64,000 nt of DNA from assembly GCA_020736575.1 (NCBI GenBank), contig JAGPYM010000004.1:1798001-1862000 (forward strand), written 5' to 3'. Source of the stretch: Thelonectria olida. Taxonomy: Eukaryota; Ascomycota; Sordariomycetes; Hypocreales; Nectriaceae. The first letter of the stretch is position 1; every line of letters begins with the position of its first letter. The notes beneath the pieces are model-generated. The model was not told the DNA's origin. It did no database searches and saw nothing but the letters and a program-made list of their open reading frames with translations. The translations under genes and the position numbers were made by a program. This document shows positions 1 through 14,390 of this stretch, piece after piece.

Positions 1-1754
1 ACGCGAGAGCGCGTCGAGCATGTGCTTCAGTGCTGGTTCGAAGCGAGAGAGGCCATACTCCTCGCTCAGTTGGGTCGTCTTGGTATCGATGGGGAACAAT
101 GGAGGTGGCAATTGTCGCACGTCCTTCAGACCATGCGTCATTCGACCGCCTAGGTGTTCCAAGTTGCTCACAACATTAGCGTCTTGTTGCGGGAGAGACG
201 CGTGAGCAAGCAATCGCTTAATATCTTCCGAAATGACGCCATCGCGGTAGAGAATGTACATGATGATGAGTCGGAGCCTGTCCGAAGGGGTGACAGACTC
301 GTCATCTAATAGGCGAGCCACGGTATCAAGGACGTCCTTGGGTCTCTTAAAGTCCTCGTCCAAACCGGTAGCCAACGTTTGCTCGATGGATGCGATATCA
401 GGGAGCTTATGCTTCTGGAAGATGTTCATACACTCCTGTGCCATTGTCAGATGCAGTGAATAGGCCTCTTTCATTTCTTGAAACTGCGGTAGGCCAGCCA
501 ACATGTCACGAATAGTGTTGAGGTTGGTTGTGTCTGCATTTTCGTTTGTGAAGTGGGGGTTCTCATCGAGGAACCTCTGGAAGTCGCCCATGAGCTTATC
601 GATCGTGTCTTTCATGTGTCGGTGTCGATTCTCTACCCAGATCTTGTCCTTTTCGGAAAGCTCCATATCCTTCTCCTCGGCTTCCGGGGTTCCCTCGTTG
701 ATGGTTGTGCGGTACGTGACTTTGTCACCTTCTTTGATAGGCAAGAGATCGTGGGCCATGGCCTGATAGCTGAATTCGTGGACCAGGGGGGCCATCAAGT
801 CCATCGATCGGTCGGTAATAACTAAGGTAGATTGGGGTCGCTGCGAGGGTGGTGGGAAGTTGCGGTCCCATTGCGCATACGAGTCAAGTTCTTCCTGCAC
901 AAACCGGGCCAAATGAGCGCAGAGGACGCTGGCCTCGTGAATCGCATTCAACGGCTTATAGTATCTCACTTTTGGGTACTCGCCAAGGGTGATGCAAAGT
1001 CCAGCGATCTATCCAGAGATTAGCTCAGCCTGTCCTGCCAATCAATTCGCATAAGCATACCTTTTGTGCCAAGTCCTTCATATGCTTGGGTACGATGGCA
1101 TTGCATCCAGGGTGGTAGAGCATGGGGAAGCTCCAAGGATCTTGGAATGTGACGAGGTGAGACTCTCGGGGAACGAAATCGATGAATAGTGTTTCGAAGC
1201 CTGCGCGAAGCTGGCGGGCTCCTGGAACGTCGTCGAGCTTACGGCGGAGCGAGGGATCGAGGAGAGCAGTCCAGATAAGGTAGAAGCTGCGGTAGCGGCG
1301 CATCTCGAAGTCGGCGAGGAGGCATTCGACGGAAAAGGAGTCGGCGGTGAGAATATAGATGGCGTCCATGCCCGGGTTGGGCTCGCGGCGGTCTTCAATT
1401 CGCTCGATAGCTACAGGGGAAGAAGTGTCAGTTCAGTCGCGGGTGGCGGGAGGCGGTGGGCGGTGGGGAGACGAACTGGCGATGTTGTTGTTGAGGATGT
1501 CATCCTCCTTGACGGCGTTGTCGAGAATCTTTTTGGAGTTTGAATCGACAATGAGGCATTTCCACTGGGGGTAGAGCGTCAGCTATAGTTGTTGGAGAAG
1601 AGGCGTGGCGGGTTGAAACACACGTCACCTCTGGTGATGCTCTTGATGTGGTCGAGGATCACTACAAATGCGCATGAGCAGCTGCGTCGGAGCCAAGTTG
1701 GAGGCGGGCTCGGGAATTACCATCGTGCTGTTGCTCAATGACGGACAGCCCCAT
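1..1754 (-). CDS. SEC1: Sec1/Munc18 family SNARE regulator, 3' truncated by window edge
   Basis: SM protein that binds syntaxin-type SNAREs and promotes fusion of secretory vesicles at the plasma membrane. Seen: ATG at 1754, then five exons (1754-1721, 1661-1624, 1564-1477, 1410-1061, 1008 to beyond 1) joined at GT-AG introns of 52-66 bp. The join at 1624/1564 restores the family signature ITRGDWKCLIVD. Further hallmarks are KEDDILNNNIA, MDAIYIL, the stretch HPGCNAIVPKHMKDLAQK, and ITDRSMDLMAPLVHEF in the last exon. These distinguish Sec1 from Vps45, Sly1 and Vps33. Only about the first half of the protein lies in the window. Family assignment is very secure; the exact exon borders are by eye but frame-consistent. 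Confidence 0.95.
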
Positions 1755-2937
1755 GGCGGACGTTGAAAGGCGCGGGCTGTCCCGTCACGATGTTTGGAGC
1801 GTAAGGAGGTTGTTGGGTTGTGGGAGGCGGCGAGCGGTGGTTGCGACGACGGATGGAGGACAATGAGAGACGCAGTGGGGGAAGGAGATCTATTGGATGG
1901 GGATTGCGAGACTGAAAGACGAAACAGGGAGAACGCTGAGGGTATATCAAGTCGAGCGCAGGTCAAGAGAGAGCGAGGATGATGTCGTGGCTTTGTTCGT
2001 CCTTGGGGCTCAGGAGTTTTGGGTTTGGGTTCATATGGCGGGGTTTCAAACAACAGCAGCCGCCGCCCGGTTCAATGTGGATCCCGTGCTGCTGTCCAGC
2101 CCGGACTCCATCAGCGTTTAAACCCCGAAGGTGTGTGCAAGCTCCAAAGTATACTGTAGGACTTCGTGGACCTGCCTTGCCTGCCTATCGAGAACAAACC
2201 GGTTCATGTCAGACCCCTTGTTTGCTTCTTGTTGGCTCATGGCCGTCGCCGCAAACACGGCAACCTCGAAATAACATCCGCTGCGAGATGCCGGGCCGTC
2301 GCTGTCCGTAGGAACCTATTGTATCCCATCGTCCTTCCCGTACGTACCCACCGTAAAGCAGCCTAACTCACGCTCCCTGTAAACTGCCTGGGGCCTAACT
2401 GGACGCCTGGACAGCGGCGGTGAGCGAGCGCTGCTGAAGCTGACTGGCTCCATTGGACGCATCGTGTTGCCATGAGGTCATTCCCAAAGCTTGATTCATA
2501 TGCCTATTCGAACCTCAGTCAAATGCATTTAACCATGAAGGAGTACATCGCTATCAGGCTGTTTAATAAGTCCATTTGGTGGTTGAACATTTTCTATATT
2601 GAAACATCTCAAGTTGAACACGTCTATGCATTCCCCTGGCACCTCGTTTCAGAAGAATCTCGTCTATTAGTAGCACTACATATTGTGCCTTGTATTAATC
2701 CGTGGCGATATTTTTATCAAAGCATCATGATTCATTAAAATACTATCATTCTAGGTTGACTTTTCACTGTCAGCCATCAAGCACCTTGAGTCACACCCGC
2801 AGTCCTTTGGGCGTTCTTCAAGGCGCAGCCGCTCTCATGAAAGAGCAGTAACGTTCTAGACCCAAGCCCTTCATTGGGCATCCAGCTTCTCTTCTTTGCA
2901 GCCATCTCTGAATACGTAATTGAACGAAATTCCAGCC
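1755..2937. other. Intergenic region between SEC1 and the G-patch gene
   Basis: Upstream region of SEC1 and downstream region of the G-patch gene. The short open frames on both strands have no family signature and poor codon bias. A moderately AT-rich stretch lies at about 2480-2750. Nothing else is supported. Confidence 0.6.
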
Positions 2938-3654
2938 TCAGCATGAGCCATCTCCCCTCAGATATCTTTCCACGTCGACTCTCCCAAATATTTCCCCTTG
3001 TAACCTCTCATTGCGTCGTTTCTCCTTCTCAGCCAGCTTGCGCATCTCCTTGGGATTCAGCTTCTTCGGCTTTTCCTCCTTTTCCTTCTTGCGCACGCTT
3101 TCCGGCATCTTTGCACCAACGCCCAGCGTGTCCTCCTTTGCCACCACCTTGATGGGATACATCATGCCCTCGCCCTCGCGGCCCAAGCCCCTTCGCGCAT
3201 CCGGATCCCAGCCTTGGGCCTTCAGAGCACGCAGGCCCATTCGAGAGCGGTCAAGATGTGATGGCGGGTGAGAGTGTGTGAGACAGACTTGATGGGCTAG
3301 GGAGACTTCGTGCGGTCCAGACGAGGTTGTGGCGGGGAGGGAGCAGATGGGGCAGGTCTCAACTTCCCCTTCTGTTGTCGCTGCTGCTGACTCGCTTTTC
3401 GGTGTTGACGATGATGAAGCGTCTTTGGAGCCGCCCTTCAGGACAATACTAGCGTAGAGGTCTCCGATGGCTGTTGATGTCGACTTGGTGGCGGCCAGGG
3501 TGGTCGAGATACCGCCGTCCGGATCCTTGGCGGGCACGAATTCGACCCTCTTGCGCTTCAGGCCTGCGCCAAAGGCTTGTTTGCGATGAAGGGGGATGTC
3601 TTCTTCCTCCGCGCCGTAGCCATCATCGTAGGTTATTTCCCGCCGTCTTTGCAT
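2938..3654 (-). CDS. G-patch domain protein
   Basis: 238-residue protein in one exon. The in-frame upstream extension starts with TTG, so the ATG at 3654 (MQRRREITYDDGYG) is chosen. The N-terminal half is acidic then basic (LKRKRVEFVP) and contains a serine-rich low-complexity stretch. A CPIC...H...H segment, possibly a small zinc-binding element, precedes the glycine-rich motif GWDPDARRGLGREGEG followed by YPIKVVAKEDTLGVGAK, which matches the G-patch pattern of GPANK1-type proteins. The C-terminus is a Lys/Glu-rich helix. G-patch proteins usually activate DEAH helicases in splicing or ribosome biogenesis and act in the nucleus; that role is inferred from the family. No gene symbol is claimed. 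Confidence 0.85.
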   Translation of the reverse strand: MQRRREITYDDGYGAEEEDIPLHRKQAFGAGLKRKRVEFVPAKDPDGGISTTLAATKSTSTAIGDLYASIVLKGGSKDASSSSTPKSESAAATTEGEVETCPICSLPATTSSGPHEVSLAHQVCLTHSHPPSHLDRSRMGLRALKAQGWDPDARRGLGREGEGMMYPIKVVAKEDTLGVGAKMPESVRKKEKEEKPKKLNPKEMRKLAEKEKRRNERLQGEIFGRVDVERYLRGDGSC

Positions 3655-5699
3655 TTCGATGCGATGTGTCGTGTTGTGGTTGTGATAGGAGCAAGTCAAG
3701 ATGGCGGCGGTCGGCGTTCCTGTGTTGGAGGAGCTGGCGATGAAAAGGGCGGGTCCACAACAGGCACATGGTTGAAATTCTGCGATAATGTACTTGTCTT
3801 GGACGCAGCTCCTGTTCTGGGTTACGAATTATCGAACTAACAATACAACTACAAAATACCGAGTAGGTTTAACTAAACGTTCAAAAAGGGTAAAATGACA
3901 AATCCAAGATGAACAATGTTCGAAAATCGCCACTCATATGAGTCTCAGCCCGTAGCCAGCAGGCAGCCATGAGAAATGTCAGTTAGCTGCAGGCACCACC
4001 GCAATGCTGTACTTCGCGCATATGTGCATCAGATAAATGCGAGAAGAAGACTTGAAATAGTACTCGGCCTTGTGCAAAACACTCCCGGTCTATGCCTTGT
4101 CAGTTAGTTACCTTACCAACTCTCCGAATCAATCTTCACTTCATTGTCAAGTCACCTACCCCTGAAGCACCCGTCCTCCAGAGATTGATCACTCACTTAC
4201 ACCAGTCAATCCCCCATATTTAGGACCACAACTTCCCGCTTTTCACCCGCCACAGTCTTCAACAGCCTTCCGGGGATCGTTCGGGATCGCTCAGTTAGTT
4301 AGATCAATCGATGGACATGCTCCTCCGCAGACCATCGGATCCGAAGGTTCGGTTCCCTTGCTCGGGGAGACCGAACGGCCGGACAAGATCGACAGTACAT
4401 ATAACGGTCAACCAGCCCCCCACCTTCAAGCCAGCGGGGCAGTATTCGTATTTCCCATCCCATGTACACCAGCTTCGGCACGGCACGGCAATGACAGCCC
4501 TTTCGACTCAAGACCCGGATGAACTTTTGACACAAGAAGATAAGCGAGCCTACAGCGAAAAGCGTGAAACAACCCTGCGAGAAAGGAACGCGTCGAAGCG
4601 AAGGTAACAAGCAAAGCAAGGGGGCATGAGTAAGCCAGACTCGCATGTCGCTAGTGATGATCAATCGTAACGTCAGCACCCCGGCTGCATGCACGCTTCT
4701 TTTTTTCCAGAAAGGTTCCAAAGACGAGCATTCTCTTGCCATACGATTCATGCATCATCTTGGTAGAAAAGGCAAAAACGCTCTACTATGCACGTATTAT
4801 GAGCGAGCACACCCTCGCCAAGAGGGATAACGCGGCATCGGGCTTCGTTCTTTCTAGAAGGCCCGTTTGAGTAGTGGGATGCGTTGTGACGTCGGAAACT
4901 GCTGCTGCGACCGAGTCTAGACGCCAGTAGCCCTACGTAGACCCCACGAGAAGGCGTGCGACAATGTGAAGCTAGGCAAGGCGAGGAGGTGAGGAGATGA
5001 TGAGGAGGGTCTAGCATAGGTACCCCCACACACGTTTCTTCTTCTTCATCCTCGTCTCTTTCTTGGGGGGGAGGGGTTGATGAAGCTCCCGCCAAAAAGA
5101 GAAAAACCCGCCGCTGGCGACAATTCCGCACTCATCTTGTACATAGTGCCATCCTCCATTCATCCCATAGCAAAAACGCCACGGATCCCACAGTTTCAAG
5201 CTCGAAACCTCTCGGTCTTAAGGTGCGCTGTGCAGCTGTGTGGTTGCAGCATGTTCTTGGCTCAGCCCACACATACATGAGCAACGCAGGAACAAGGATC
5301 CAGAGTTAATCTTGTGGCTTCTTTTTGTGGCGCTCCAGCTCTCAAAAGTCTGGCTTTGCAACATGTGCGTTGACGTCAGTGCCGCTCGCTGCACAGGAAC
5401 GGTTACGGTTATTGTGTGGCCTGCAGAGGGAGCTAGGCATTGAAGCTTGCACGGAATGTTCGGACGTGTTTCGGCCACGGCGACGCTGATTGACGTAGTT
5501 TTCGCAAAGCAACATGCGAGGAGGGCATTTGGACATGCCGTTGTAACCGCTTCGTTTTTGGAGACGCCATGTCATGATGATGAGTCTGTATAATAGAGCG
5601 TCTTTCCCGTGTGCAAGTACGGGGATATCATCAATCAGACAGACAGCTTCACTCGCATCCAACCACCACTTCACCTTGCAGTAAACAATCACAACCATC
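3655..5699. other. 2 kb intergenic region
   Basis: Lies between the G-patch gene and the oxidoreductase. Several open frames of 60-150 codons occur on both strands, but they are rich in Cys, Ser and Arg, overlap each other and have no recognisable domain. They are treated as non-coding. The last 100 bases are a plausible promoter and leader of the gene starting at 5700. Confidence 0.55.
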
Positions 5700-7119
<1,420 letters not shown>

Positions 7120-7415
7120 GACGCGCGCCATCATAGTGATTTACATACCTAATGACTGACAAGAGACGGGGTTCATGAGTTAAAGACAGATCAAAAGTCT
7201 TTGTTGCTTGTTCATAGCTACCTAATTATCCGATTCCATTAACAAATAAGTCGAGGCCCAATACTTAAAAATTCCAAGCCGAGCCGTTCTAAATTAATTC
7301 ACAAGTCGCTACCCTTCCCAAGATCTTTTTGTTGCCTTCTCCCCTGATATTCGCATTATCCCATGCGTATCCCATTTCTAGTAGTTAACCAAGCAGAGTA
7401 TCAAAACATCAAACA

Positions 7416-9545
7416 TCAAACATCAACCGGCAAGTATTCGTCATCCGCGCTCACGTTGAAAAACACGGCCTCAATCTCGCTGTCGGAAAACCTCAGGTGC
7501 ATGGCCTCAGCAGAAGCCGCCTCGACTAGGCTCTGCGGCTTTCTCAACACATCGTCGTCGTACATGTCAATCCCGTAAACTCCCGCTGCGCCCGCCATGC
7601 CATTGACTTTGTGGTGGTGAATTTCCGCGCTGTGGATCTCGCTCCCAGCCTGCTGAGGCGTGTGCATGCGCTTGGTGTAAGCCCGACCTTCGTGCTTTTG
7701 GCTTGGGTGTTGGATCATGGCCTGGTCGCATAAAAGCTCAATCGTGTACCATGCAGGCACCTTGTCCATGGTCACGTCATCATTGTTGTACCGTTCGAAC
7801 GCTGCCGCGATTTGCTCCCATGCCCGCTCCGTGTCTCGGTGCTCCGGAAGGCTGGCCAGACAGCTGAGGAGGCCGGCGATGACGTGAAGCGGCATTGGCC
7901 AACGGAACGCCCATTGCCAATGGTACCTTGTCGCCGCCTTCTCTCCTTGGGTGAATTCCTCGAGGCATGCTAGGCAGTCTTCGTATAGTCTAGCATGGAA
8001 TTAGTATCAAGAAGCCTTTGCTGCATCATGAGAGGCTCACCGTTCTTGCAGTTGTTCAAAGAAATGGCAGTGGAGTTTTGGTCCCGATGGCGACGCATGC
8101 AGATACAGCACAGAGACGGTCAATGACTTGATCATGGCGTTGTACCATTTTGTAATGACGTGCTGCATTGGATCCGAGCCATCGAAATGGTGTAGGAACC
8201 TCAGCCGAACATACTTTGTCGTCTCTTCAATAATTGCCATTAGATCGTAGCAATTCGCTGCTGTTCTCCGCGCCTCTGACAAAGCGTGGGCTGCCCTGCA
8301 AACCTCCCTCCTGATCAAGGCCGGGGTTGCTTCACTGAACCCTTCGCGGTCCCGCGGCCCAGTCTCGCCTGACATGAATCTGGGAAGCTTGAAGTCGCTG
8401 TCGTTGAGATTAAACGACCGCTGTACATCGCCCATGGACATCAGGACCGACACAGACCCATCTGCGTTGCAAGACTGCGCATCGAGAGTAGCGAGATGAC
8501 CCCACATCCGGCGTCTGATCTCAATGCACCAAGGCGCATAGCCATAGTAGGCAGGGTCTCGATGCATGCCCATCCGTCTTGCGATGCTGCTTGCAAGACC
8601 GAGGAGTGTTGATCCTGTTTCGCAATTACCAGTATGGAACTGACAAGTCTAAAGTCGAGTTAGTCCTTGACGCTGGGCCGGCATTATGTCTTCGTAGTGC
8701 AGACTCACAATGTAGTAGAGAAGAGCGCTAACTAATATCACGCTTCGACTTCGCATGACGTTTGCTTGGTCAAATGCAAGCTCGGCTGCTTGTTGTAAGT
8801 GACCGACGAGTTCGGGCTTTGTAACGCCCAGCTTCTCGTGAATTAACGTCGCGGGAAGTAAAGCAGCAGTAATGTATTGTGTCGAAAACATTAGCGCTTC
8901 AACTTCTGGGCGAGCGGGACAAGTTCCCTGGCGAAAGTCGCCAACCAGCTGCCAGAAATAGGGCTGGTGATTCATTCGAATCCAGGGCTCGACATGGTCG
9001 AAGAACAGCCTAAATATCATGTCTTGCTTGTGGGCGGGGAGATGGAAATGGCTCAGGTCTTTGGGTTTTGGCTGAGACATGGCCATTAGCCATGCGGGGC
9101 GCTCTTCTGTATTGGCATTGTCTTGAGAGCACACGTTGAGAAGGTGGTGTTGTGCAGAGCTGAGCTGATCGGAGTTCATCCATGAATCAGGGCCCATGTA
9201 GTATGAGTTGCAGCAACTAAAGACTTGACTGCCCGCATCGGCGGGAACATCGCTGTAGTCGTCAAAGCTGCTGAAGGGGCTATTGGCAGAAGACGAGCTG
9301 CTCCGGTAGTGGCTAGATGCCGGATTCGACAGAGAGTAGGCGGCAAGATCTTCTACCATTCGCTCTAGTCTGTCCACGCGGTCTTGGAGCACTTGCTGGC
9401 TCATGACAGACTCGCGCGGAGCTTCGTAGACGCAGGTAACCCGGTGGCGGATGCAGTTGTTGCATGGTTGAGCCTTGTCACACTTGACTTTGCGGCGACG
9501 ACAGGCGCTGCACGGCTTGTTGAAATTGATCACATCGCTAGACAT
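7416..9545 (-). CDS. Zn2Cys6 fungal transcription factor
   Basis: Three exons (9545-8709, 8648-8041, 7989-7416; introns of 60 and 51 bp) encode 672 residues. The upstream in-frame start is TTG, so the ATG giving MSSDVINFNKPC is used. The binuclear zinc cluster is complete: Cys12, 15, 22, 28, 31 and 38. A coiled segment follows (LQDRVDRLERMVEDLA, dimerisation), then a Ser-rich linker and the fungal-specific regulatory domain. The middle region contains the family motif LASSIARRMGMHRDP followed by IRRRMWGHLATLD. The protein is nuclear and binds CGG-type half sites by family knowledge. Target genes are unknown; the neighbouring ene-reductase is a candidate only by position. Confidence 0.93.
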
Positions 9546-11274
9546 CTTGTTTGCCACTTGGTTGTCGGGTTTCAAGTTGAGAGAGCTTCGCTTTTCAGTC
9601 AGTAATTACCAACCTTCACGAGGCGTGCGGACCTGGTCATGACATGATCTTATGTACTCGATCTCGTCTGCAACCTCGAGATTACTTAATTATCACGAAG
9701 CCCGCACTAGGATGTGTGGACCGTTGGTAATGGTAGTGGTGGTTGTCCACACCATTTTAGCCCGGAGATAGTGGCTGGCTTGCAGCAGCCGCCATTACAT
9801 CAGCAATCTGCATCCGCCTAGTCGGCCCTGTCAAGGGCCCCCAGGCCTGTGAGGCCATCCCTGCATTGCATTGCAGTGGTGCTGTATCCGTATCTTTGCT
9901 TCTCGCTGTGTGTCCGTACTACGTAGGCCGAAGAAGCCCGCTCCGTTGACCATACATACAGAACGTGGGGGATTGGGGAGATCCGACCGTTGGCTTCCGG
10001 CTCATGCTGTGATACCGTCTTCTCAATGCAATGAAACCCAATGCCCCGAAAAACCTCCGCCTAGCGAACCGTGTGCAGGTAGCATATCCAACTGTACTCT
10101 AGCCCCCCGACCGGTCTGGGCTCTAGTTATGTGCTGGGGAATTCCTTGGCGTCTTCCGTTGTTTGGGCATCTGAACTTCATCCATCCACGAGCTGAAAGT
10201 TTGCACGTGGAAGAACCTTGATCGTTTCCCCGTGGCTTCCGTTGATCTATTATCAGAGCATTGGGTTGCCAGCAATCGTAGCCACAGCATCATGCTTCTG
10301 CTAGATGCGGTCATTTTTCCGCGATATGATACAGTCAAAAGGCTGTTGGGCGGCCCGTTCTGTAGTCGGGCGGAGAAGGCGTTGCTCTCTAATGATAACC
10401 TCGAGGAATGTCATGATGACCGATGACTTGTTGTTCGAGCGGCCGCTGGCTGAGGGACAGCACAAAGAATCCTACTGGTGGAATACCATGCTCTGATTGT
10501 GAAGAGGAAACTCTCGCTGCCGATCATAGCCCCTCGATTGGCTATGCAGACCTTGGCGCAACGCCATACGTTTGGCGTGCATTCACCCAGACTCTTCGGC
10601 TCCGTGGATAAAGTAACCATTTCGCTAGGGCCTCAAGCCACGGTGGAGAGAGCCCGCTGGAGGGTTACAAGACAGCGGCCGATGCTACCGACAATGCAAC
10701 CAAGCAAGGTTGGGTCAACCATCGCAGGGCTTGATCCATCTCTTGAGATTGCTGGCCGCGCCGCTGCTCGGTCTGTACGAAGCCACCCGGCCTGTCACTA
10801 CCGGGACCCAGTAACGGTCTCGGATCCGTAAAAAAGGTCCCTGCATCTACACTAGCAGTACCCTGTCATTTGGCCTTGCCTGGCAGCTGAGCTGCTGGGC
10901 TTCATGCGGAGAATCCGCCGCCACATTGAACTGTCAGCACACGGCTGATACCTTGTCGGGTGCCCAATATGCTGTTGCAGCATCCTAATTCAGGCCATCA
11001 ATACGACAAAGGACCATGTCCTTGTACAGATGCAAAGCGACCACACTAATAAGCGACTGTCACAGAGGATATGTCATCTTGCCAGTTTCAACGGCCAGCG
11101 CACATCTTCGCCATGATGGGAAAGTCACGAATGCCATTGTCGAGACGTGCATATGATGGATCTGATAATGGCATCCTCATTCTTCGCTTAGCCACTCAAA
11201 ATCAAGCATTCCGAGATGTTGCAATACCGAGCGCTCCATAGCGCCTTTCTTGTTGCTTCGTAAGTCGTTATTCC
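9546..11274. other. 1.7 kb intergenic region
   Basis: Upstream region of the Zn2Cys6 regulator and downstream region of EXO5. Short open frames on both strands lack domain signatures and consistent codon bias. No tRNA or repeat was recognised. Confidence 0.55.
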
Positions 11275-12946
11275 CTAGCTAGCGCGGGCTCGTCGTCCTG
11301 CTTGCACCTTTTCCTGCGCTCGCCGAAGTCGCTCTTCATCCATGCCCTGGCGCCAAGAGCAGTCCGAGGCAAATTCACATGTCCGACATTTGAATGCCTC
11401 TTCTATTTCGACACCTCTGGCCTTTCGCTCCCCACGCCACCACGCCATATACCTGGCAAGGTAGGCGTCTAATGCCTGACGAGACACGGGAAAGTCGTGT
11501 AGATCGATCTCCCGTCCATCATCACGATGAACATATTGGACCCTGAGCATGTGCCCCAGCGAGTGTTCGCCGTGGGGAAAGGTAACATTCAACTCCTCCT
11601 GCACTAACGGGAGCAATTCTCGTAGGGTCCGGTACCTGAGCAAGTCGAGTCCCGCTGTGTCGGCACTTGCTTGAGAACTAGACGATGCAGGATCTTGTGT
11701 GGATTCGGTGGGGAGAAACTCCGCCTGTGAGCTTGAACGTGCGTCGACAAAGATTTCGTCGTGCAGGCTTCCTATCTGGGCGATGAATGCGTCGGAAAAC
11801 TGGTCGTCGGGATCCAAGCCGTACCGTCGAAAGACTTTGAGCAGATCCAGTCTTCCTGCAGCCATGTCTGATAAGAATCGATGATAGAGAAGAAGTTGAA
11901 TCTTTGCGGGACGGAGCAAGGCATTGCTCACAGGAGCCAGCGACCCCCGAGTTTTGACGTCTGTAAGATAGATCTTGGGCCCGGGATGGTTGGCTTTCTC
12001 CTCTTGGGAAGGTGGGAAATAGTCGGTCAGCGACGACTGGCGATGTTTTCCTGAGGATCCCTGGCTGGACAGTTCATCCTCGAAACCGGGATTCGGGTTC
12101 TCGTGGCTCACTCCATCAATGACACCGTTGACCAGATTCTCATCAATCATGCCCCAAACTTCTAGCTCTCGTGTAAGGCCGGTGTCTCTCAAAGTTCTCA
12201 GTCCCTGCACGAAGTTCCAGAGCTTCAAGCCAAACCCATCTTCTTTGGTCATAATGTCAATCTTTATAGTGGTATGAACTTCATCTTCGAGCTTTTGGTG
12301 AACCTTGGAACCCTGCTTCATCGCTTTGGTCCTGGTTCTTCGGCCACCCGGAAGTCGAGTCAAAGTATACCAGTACTGCAACTCACACCATGCGCCTGCA
12401 TTCAGATCGGTAACGGTTAGTGGCCTTCTGGGATATGATCGGAACCTTTGTAACGGGGAACGGCCATCCTCAAATGGGTCGTCATTCTCGATTAGGTCGG
12501 GTCCTCGTTCTTCCTCGACTGCACCCCTTTTCTCGGCCTCAATTCTAGACAAGGCGCCAGCCACTAGTTTCTTGAGGTCAGTTAGTCGGAGGAACTGAAT
12601 TGTCAAGACAATACCTACGATCTGGGTAGCAAACTGTCTGATGAGAGCTGGAGGCTTGGCTGACAATCGTGGGTGGTCCGTCTTGCACACGGTATTCCGT
12701 CTGAAGACTGTCCAAGCTAAACGCTGGGGATGCAACACGATGCGGCTCATATCGGCCAACTGATGAGTCTGACTGGCCGGGAACTGCATCTATCACTGCC
12801 AACTTCGCATCATTTGTGGGTGGTGGAAGTTGGGTGCGGGGAACTGCCGGAGATTGGGAAGCGGCTAACTGAAGAAGCAATTCTTCCTCTTCGGCAGAAA
12901 AGTCGTAGCCAAATTCACTATCGCTGTCTGCTGTCATGACATCCAT
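11275..12946 (-). CDS. EXO5: Exonuclease V (mitochondrial/nuclear single-strand exonuclease)
   Basis: Single-strand DNA exonuclease of the EXO5/Dem1 family, needed for mitochondrial genome maintenance in yeast and for crosslink repair in mammals. Two exons: 12946-12619 and 12563-11275 (55 bp intron, branch site ACTAAC), 538 residues. Splicing joins TVCYPD to LAGALSRIEAEKRG. Features: a conserved cysteine in GAWCELQYWYTL, the sequence GSKVHQKLEDEVH, a PD-(D/E)XK-like core with IYLTDVKTRGS, and a C-terminal CRTCEFASDCSWRQ cluster. The four cysteines would ligate the family's [4Fe-4S] cluster. The acidic, Gln/Pro-rich N-terminus is variable in the family. The upstream TTG start is rejected. It is divergently oriented to the gene at 13783. 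Confidence 0.93.
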
Positions 12947-13782
12947 CGTAACCAAAATGATGATTCATGATGCTGGAGCAAGGAGGATGGCGAAGTAGAA
13001 GGCGGAGTCTGGCGTGCCTCGGAGAATCAGGACGCGCGACGAACTCGCGCAGTCACGTGGAACCACTCAACGGATTCCAGGCAGGCGCCCATCAATTCGA
13101 TGTTGAATTCTGCCTTCCCTACCATTTCAGGCCCCAAAATTCAGGGCAGGTCCGAAAATAGGTACCTACCAAGGACTTGAGATGGTCAGCAGACACACTC
13201 ACGCATCTGGCAAATGACGGCTCTCGAAAAGGAATCTCAAAATAGTGTCAAAATTTAGAAAAGCCCAATTGGCAAGGCCGCACACGAAACTCAACGGCGC
13301 GTTCGAGACGTTGCGAGTTACCAGTTGCTTCTGGCAACGGCGAATGGATCAATCAGCAATAGCTACGAATACGCAACTTCATCATCATCATCATCATCAC
13401 CACCAAGCATATTTCGACTTATCACAAATGAAGCCTCATATGAACTCCCTCTCGCTCGCACCGTCCTATCCAACGCTTTCTTAGTCCTAAGCCCTTCTGA
13501 AACTCGCTAGGACTGTGGCTTGGCTGCCTGACCAGCGACCGACCACGCTGGCCGCTTTTCGTATCCTAGTTTGTGTCCTTTCCAGCTGGTCAACCTCCGC
13601 GGGTCCCTTTTTCAAGGCAGCAGCCGAGTACAAAGCATTGCTCAAGCCTCCCTGGTGAATGCGAGTCTTTGAACCAACACCAATCGATCCTCACCCGTCT
13701 TCACCAGTCGCCACCGCCGATATTCGTACTCCAAACTCCACCCTCACCCGTTGCATCCATCAGACTCCGGCCCGTGGCAGCC
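12947..13782. other. Divergent promoter region of EXO5 and the F-box-like gene
   Basis: About 840 bp separates the two divergent genes. It contains a short CAT/CAC microsatellite at about 13380-13405. An open frame continues upstream of the chosen start at 13783 for 70 codons to 13573, but its composition (Pro/Ser/Gln, no conservation that I recognise) looks like leader sequence. Confidence 0.55.
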
Positions 13783-14390
13783 ATGTCAACAAACTTCCTC
13801 CGCTCCCGTGTCTCCACCCATGGCTTCGGCTCCGGCTCCGAGGAGAAAGCCGGATCCAGTAGATCAGGTCAAGGGGGCGCTTCTGAGCTTACTTTGATGT
13901 CCCTTCCGACCGAAATCCACCTCGCCATCTCCAAGTTTCTCATATATCCTGATGCCCTGTCTCTGAAGCACACCAATGCCCACTTCTATTCGCTGGTCGA
14001 CACAGGTGTGAACCTTAAGGTCGAGTGGCTCGTTGAGCGCCGAAGTCTGCACCTCGAGTGTCCCAACGACCGGCGATGCGATCTGGGGAGTGATCTTCGC
14101 TTTTGCCGAGGCAGTGTCCCGTAAGTCAATTCCTACTAAATCTTCTACTGTCAGATGAGCTAACAGGTGTTAGGCTACTGATGCAACGTCGTCGCGAACA
14201 CATGGAGTGCGAGTCCCGACCCGGCCTGGGCTGCCTTGTCTACGGCACCAGGACATGTTCTCACCGCTCTGTTCTCGCTAGGAGAGTACCACGTTGGCTG
14301 CAATTGAAGTTTACAATTGAGTTGTGGTGGATTCTACTCGCCTTGGTTCCTGTCATCTTCGCTTGGGTATGGTTGGCTGAGCTGATTTGA
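13783..14390 (+). CDS. Small F-box-like protein with C-terminal membrane segment
   Basis: Two exons (13783-14120, 14174-14390; 53 bp intron) encode 184 residues. The ATG at 13783 is preferred; an in-frame ATG at 13573 would add 70 residues of leader-like sequence. Residues of the form LTLMSLPTEIHLAISKFL followed by DALSLKHTN are a typical fungal F-box (Skp1-binding) start. A basic, cysteine-containing segment follows (CRGSVP joined to LLMQRRREHMECES). The C-terminus has a hydrophobic segment WWILLALVPVIFAWVWLAEL that could anchor it in a membrane. F-box proteins recruit substrates to SCF ubiquitin ligases; the substrate here is unknown. The splice join agrees in phase and gives a sensible sequence. 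Confidence 0.75.

Noticed and set aside
4299..4751. 150-codon minus-strand open frame
   Set aside because: Cys/Arg/Ser-rich translation, overlapping frames on both strands and no coding-like codon bias; considered chance.
13381..13405. Histidine-run open frame near 13380
   Set aside because: Product of a CAT/CAC microsatellite in the leader region of the F-box-like gene, not a coding His tract.
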